Source: Thermoleophilia bacterium
Lineage (GTDB): Bacteria > Actinomycetota > Thermoleophilia > Gaiellales > Gaiellaceae
Direction: 5' to 3'
DNA length: 23,683 bases
Assembly (NCBI GenBank): GCA_013362295.1
Contig: JABFWJ010000101.1
Span: 1 to 23,683 of the forward strand
Positions within the stretch are counted from its first letter, which is position 1, and every line of letters begins with the position of its first letter. The translations under genes were made by a program, and so were the position numbers. The notes under the pieces were generated by a model, which ran no database searches, was not told where the DNA came from, and saw only the letters and a list, made by a program, of their open reading frames with translations. Positions 21,952 to 23,683 of this stretch are shown here, one piece after another.

Positions 21952-23172
21952 ATGCGCAGGCTCGTGTTCGTAGCAGTTCCGTTCTTCGCGTTCGCACCGG
22001 CGGCGCAGGCTGCGTGCGGGCAGACGCAGAGCGCGGTCTCGGGCGCGGCGCCGCTGACGGTCACGTTCACCGCGGCGTGCGCGTCGTCGGCGTACACGTG
22101 GAGCTTCGGCGACGGGGCGAGCGCGACCGGGCAGACGGTCACGCACACGTTCCGCGCAGGCTACTGGCGGCCCGCGCTGCAGACGGACGCCGGCCCGGAG
22201 GGAGTGCAGCCGGTGACGTCGATCACGCTGCACCTCTCGGCGCCTCATCTTGCGCGGTACGGCCAATGGATCGCGCTGCACGCGAGCGTCGTGCCGCGCT
22301 TGCCCGTGACGCTTCGCGGCCGGCGGTTCGTGCACGGCCTGCTCCGCGTGCGCGTCCTCTCGCCGCGGCCGTGGGTCGCATCGTCCGGCGGCGTCAAAGC
22401 GTCTGCGCAGACGCTCGTGAAGCCGTTCCTCACCGTCTCAGTACGTGGCACTCCGGTCGTCGGCGGCAGCGTGCGCGTCGTCGCGACGCTCCATCCGGCG
22501 AGCGCCGGGACGGTCGTCGGCCCGCGCCGCGTGGACGCGCGAACGGCGCACACCGCGCATGTCACGCTCCGGTCGCGCCCCGCGCACGGCTGGGTCGGCG
22601 TGAGCCGCACGCTGACGGTTCCTGTCGTATCGCCGTCGCTCTCGATAGGAGCGACCGGCGCCAGCGTGCGGATGCTCGAGCGGCGCCTCCAGGAGCTCCA
22701 CTACGCGGTGAGGGCCGACGGCTACTACGGCGACGACGATGTCGAGGCGATCTATGCCTTCCAGAAGGTCGAAGGTCTGTCGAGGACCGGCGCGGTCGAC
22801 GCCGAGCTGTGGCGCAGGCTCGCGGTCGCACATGTCCCGCGCGCCCGCTACGGCGGCGATCACGTGGAGATCGACAAGACGCGTCAGGTGATCTTCATCG
22901 TCCGCGGCGGCCGGGTGATGCTCGTGATCGCGACCTCCACCGGCGCAACCGGCAACACGCCCATCGGCGTGTGGCACGTCTACCGCAAGGTGGCCGGCTT
23001 CGACTGGGTGCTCTATTACCCGAACTACTTCCTGCGCGGGTTCGCCGTGCACGGCTATCCGGACGTGCCGCCGTACCCCGCCTCGCACGGCTGCGCGCGG
23101 ATCCCGATGTGGGTGGCGACGACGGTGTACGGGCTGATCCCGGACGGGTCGGCCGTGTACGTCTACGCCTAG
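21952..23172 (+). CDS. secreted L,D-transpeptidase (YkuD) with PKD-like and peptidoglycan-binding domains
   Basis: Cross-links or attaches peptidoglycan stems outside the membrane. The 406-residue product has a signal peptide (residues 1-20, ending AQA), a PKD-type domain (25-75, YTWSFGDGASATGQ), an immunoglobulin-like middle region (90-225), a PG_binding_1 domain (about 228-282, ASVRMLERRLQELHYAVRADG and YGDDDVEAIYAFQKVEGL) and a C-terminal YkuD domain with HGYPDVPPYPASHGCARIP, in which H367, H379 and C381 match the catalytic motif. The start is supported by the signal peptide. Convergent with the HYR gene, with 7 bp between the stops. The PKD-plus-PG-binding layout suggests wall anchoring; substrate and linkage type are not determined. 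Confidence 0.93.
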   Translation: MRRLVFVAVPFFAFAPAAQAACGQTQSAVSGAAPLTVTFTAACASSAYTWSFGDGASATGQTVTHTFRAGYWRPALQTDAGPEGVQPVTSITLHLSAPHLARYGQWIALHASVVPRLPVTLRGRRFVHGLLRVRVLSPRPWVASSGGVKASAQTLVKPFLTVSVRGTPVVGGSVRVVATLHPASAGTVVGPRRVDARTAHTAHVTLRSRPAHGWVGVSRTLTVPVVSPSLSIGATGASVRMLERRLQELHYAVRADGYYGDDDVEAIYAFQKVEGLSRTGAVDAELWRRLAVAHVPRARYGGDHVEIDKTRQVIFIVRGGRVMLVIATSTGATGNTPIGVWHVYRKVAGFDWVLYYPNYFLRGFAVHGYPDVPPYPASHGCARIPMWVATTVYGLIPDGSAVYVYA

Positions 23173-23179
23173 CGGTCGT

Positions 23180-23683
23180 CTATTTCTTGAGCGCCCGCGA
23201 GCAGCCCACGACGTCGTAGATCCGCGCGAGCTCGGCGCGTACCGACGCGCGCTGGCCGGCGGACAGCTCCTTGCCGAACGCCCCGCGATCACCGATCAGG
23301 CGGCAGGCCCGCGACACCGCCGGCCTGGGTTGCGTGAGGGCCCGAATCATCTGCTTGATCCGGGATTCCGGGAGGTTGCTCTTCGTCTTCCATGACTGCA
23401 CGACCCGGAGGACGTGGACGAGCTGCACGACGGCGCCCTTCACCTGGACGGTGATCGTCTTCGCAGCCGAGGTGTTGCCCCGCGCGTCGGACGCCGTACA
23501 GGTGACGGTGGTGATGCCGATCGGGAACAGCGCGCCGGAGGCCTTCGAGCAGGCAGGAGTCACCGGGCTGCCGGCCGAGTCGGTCGCCGTCGCGACGTAG
23601 GTCGCGGTGGCTCCGAGCGGCGAGTTGGCGTTGACGACGATCGCGTCCGGCACGTTGAGCGTCGGCGGCGTGGGATCGGGCAC
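23180..23683 (-). CDS. HYR-domain surface or secreted protein, 5' end beyond window
   Basis: The visible 167 residues are the C-terminus. Residues 5-83 match an HYR (hyalin repeat) domain of immunoglobulin-like fold: PTPPTLNVPDAIVVNANSP, ATYVATATDSAGSP, FPIGITTVTCTASDARGN and TITVQV. These usually occur in tandem in extracellular adhesion or binding proteins. The last 80 residues are helical and charged (LPESRIKQMIRALTQ, SAGQRASVRAELARIYDVVG), with two cysteines. The gene continues beyond 23683; a GTG at the window edge is probably internal. Convergent with the L,D-transpeptidase. Function and anchoring cannot be judged from this part. Confidence 0.85.
   Translation of the reverse strand: MPDPTPPTLNVPDAIVVNANSPLGATATYVATATDSAGSPVTPACSKASGALFPIGITTVTCTASDARGNTSAAKTITVQVKGAVVQLVHVLRVVQSWKTKSNLPESRIKQMIRALTQPRPAVSRACRLIGDRGAFGKELSAGQRASVRAELARIYDVVGCSRALKK

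Noticed and set aside
1..23683. tRNA, rRNA, CRISPR array, insertion sequence or phage genes
   Set aside because: No cloverleaf-like segment, no regularly spaced repeats with spacers, and no transposase, integrase or phage motifs in any reading frame that I read.

Overview
The window is high-GC DNA with compact, mostly minus-strand genes. It fits Actinomycetota, and the gene set (class II DAHP synthase, ScpAB, a single DnaE1 with an intact PHP domain, an AfsR/SARP-type regulator, many apparently leaderless start sites) would suit a deep lineage such as Thermoleophilia. That placement is inference, not measured.

Layout. 1-3296 (minus): aromatic amino acid genes, aroG-type class II DAHP synthase, tyrA, then aroA running off the left edge. 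3459-4442 (plus): trpS, divergent from aroG. 4491-8988 (plus): two tandem paralogous secreted alkaline-phosphatase-superfamily phosphoesterases. 8972-9667 (minus): rluB/rsuA-type pseudouridine synthase. 9676-9936 (plus): a small zinc-ribbon protein. 9943-14972: an accessory island with the 3' remnant of an O-antigen ligase/polymerase gene, an 11-bp-periodic operator array, a 45-residue secreted peptide, a long SARP/BTAD-ATPase-TPR regulator broken by a frameshift, and a lone PKD-domain protein. 14788-17695 (minus): a TPR-thioredoxin, scpB, scpA, lgt. 17760-17960 (minus): a 66-residue conserved-looking protein. 18158-21529 (minus): dnaE1. 21609-21836 (minus): a possible 75-residue protein. 21952-23172 (plus): a secreted PKD/peptidoglycan-binding L,D-transpeptidase. 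23180 to the right edge (minus): an HYR-domain protein.

How it fits together. The chromosomal backbone is housekeeping: aromatic biosynthesis plus Trp-tRNA charging, chromosome condensation (ScpAB), ribosomal RNA modification, lipoprotein maturation and replication. scpA-scpB-rluB-tyrA-aroA are often neighbours in Gram-positive and actinobacterial genomes. Here they keep the same strand and order but are separated by the phosphoesterase pair and by the SARP island, which suggests insertions into an older cluster.

The least ordinary parts are: (1) the SARP island, with a five-heptamer array whose proximal repeat lies exactly 8 bp from a -10 box and points at a good ribosome site and ATG that now lead into a truncated gene; (2) the tiny secreted peptide ending CPPAC; (3) a dispersed palindrome found shortly after the stop codons of minus-strand genes, whose arm differences are tolerated as G-U pairs only in the transcribed RNA; (4) a recurring TAnnnT box 6-8 nt before start codons, pointing to leaderless mRNAs.
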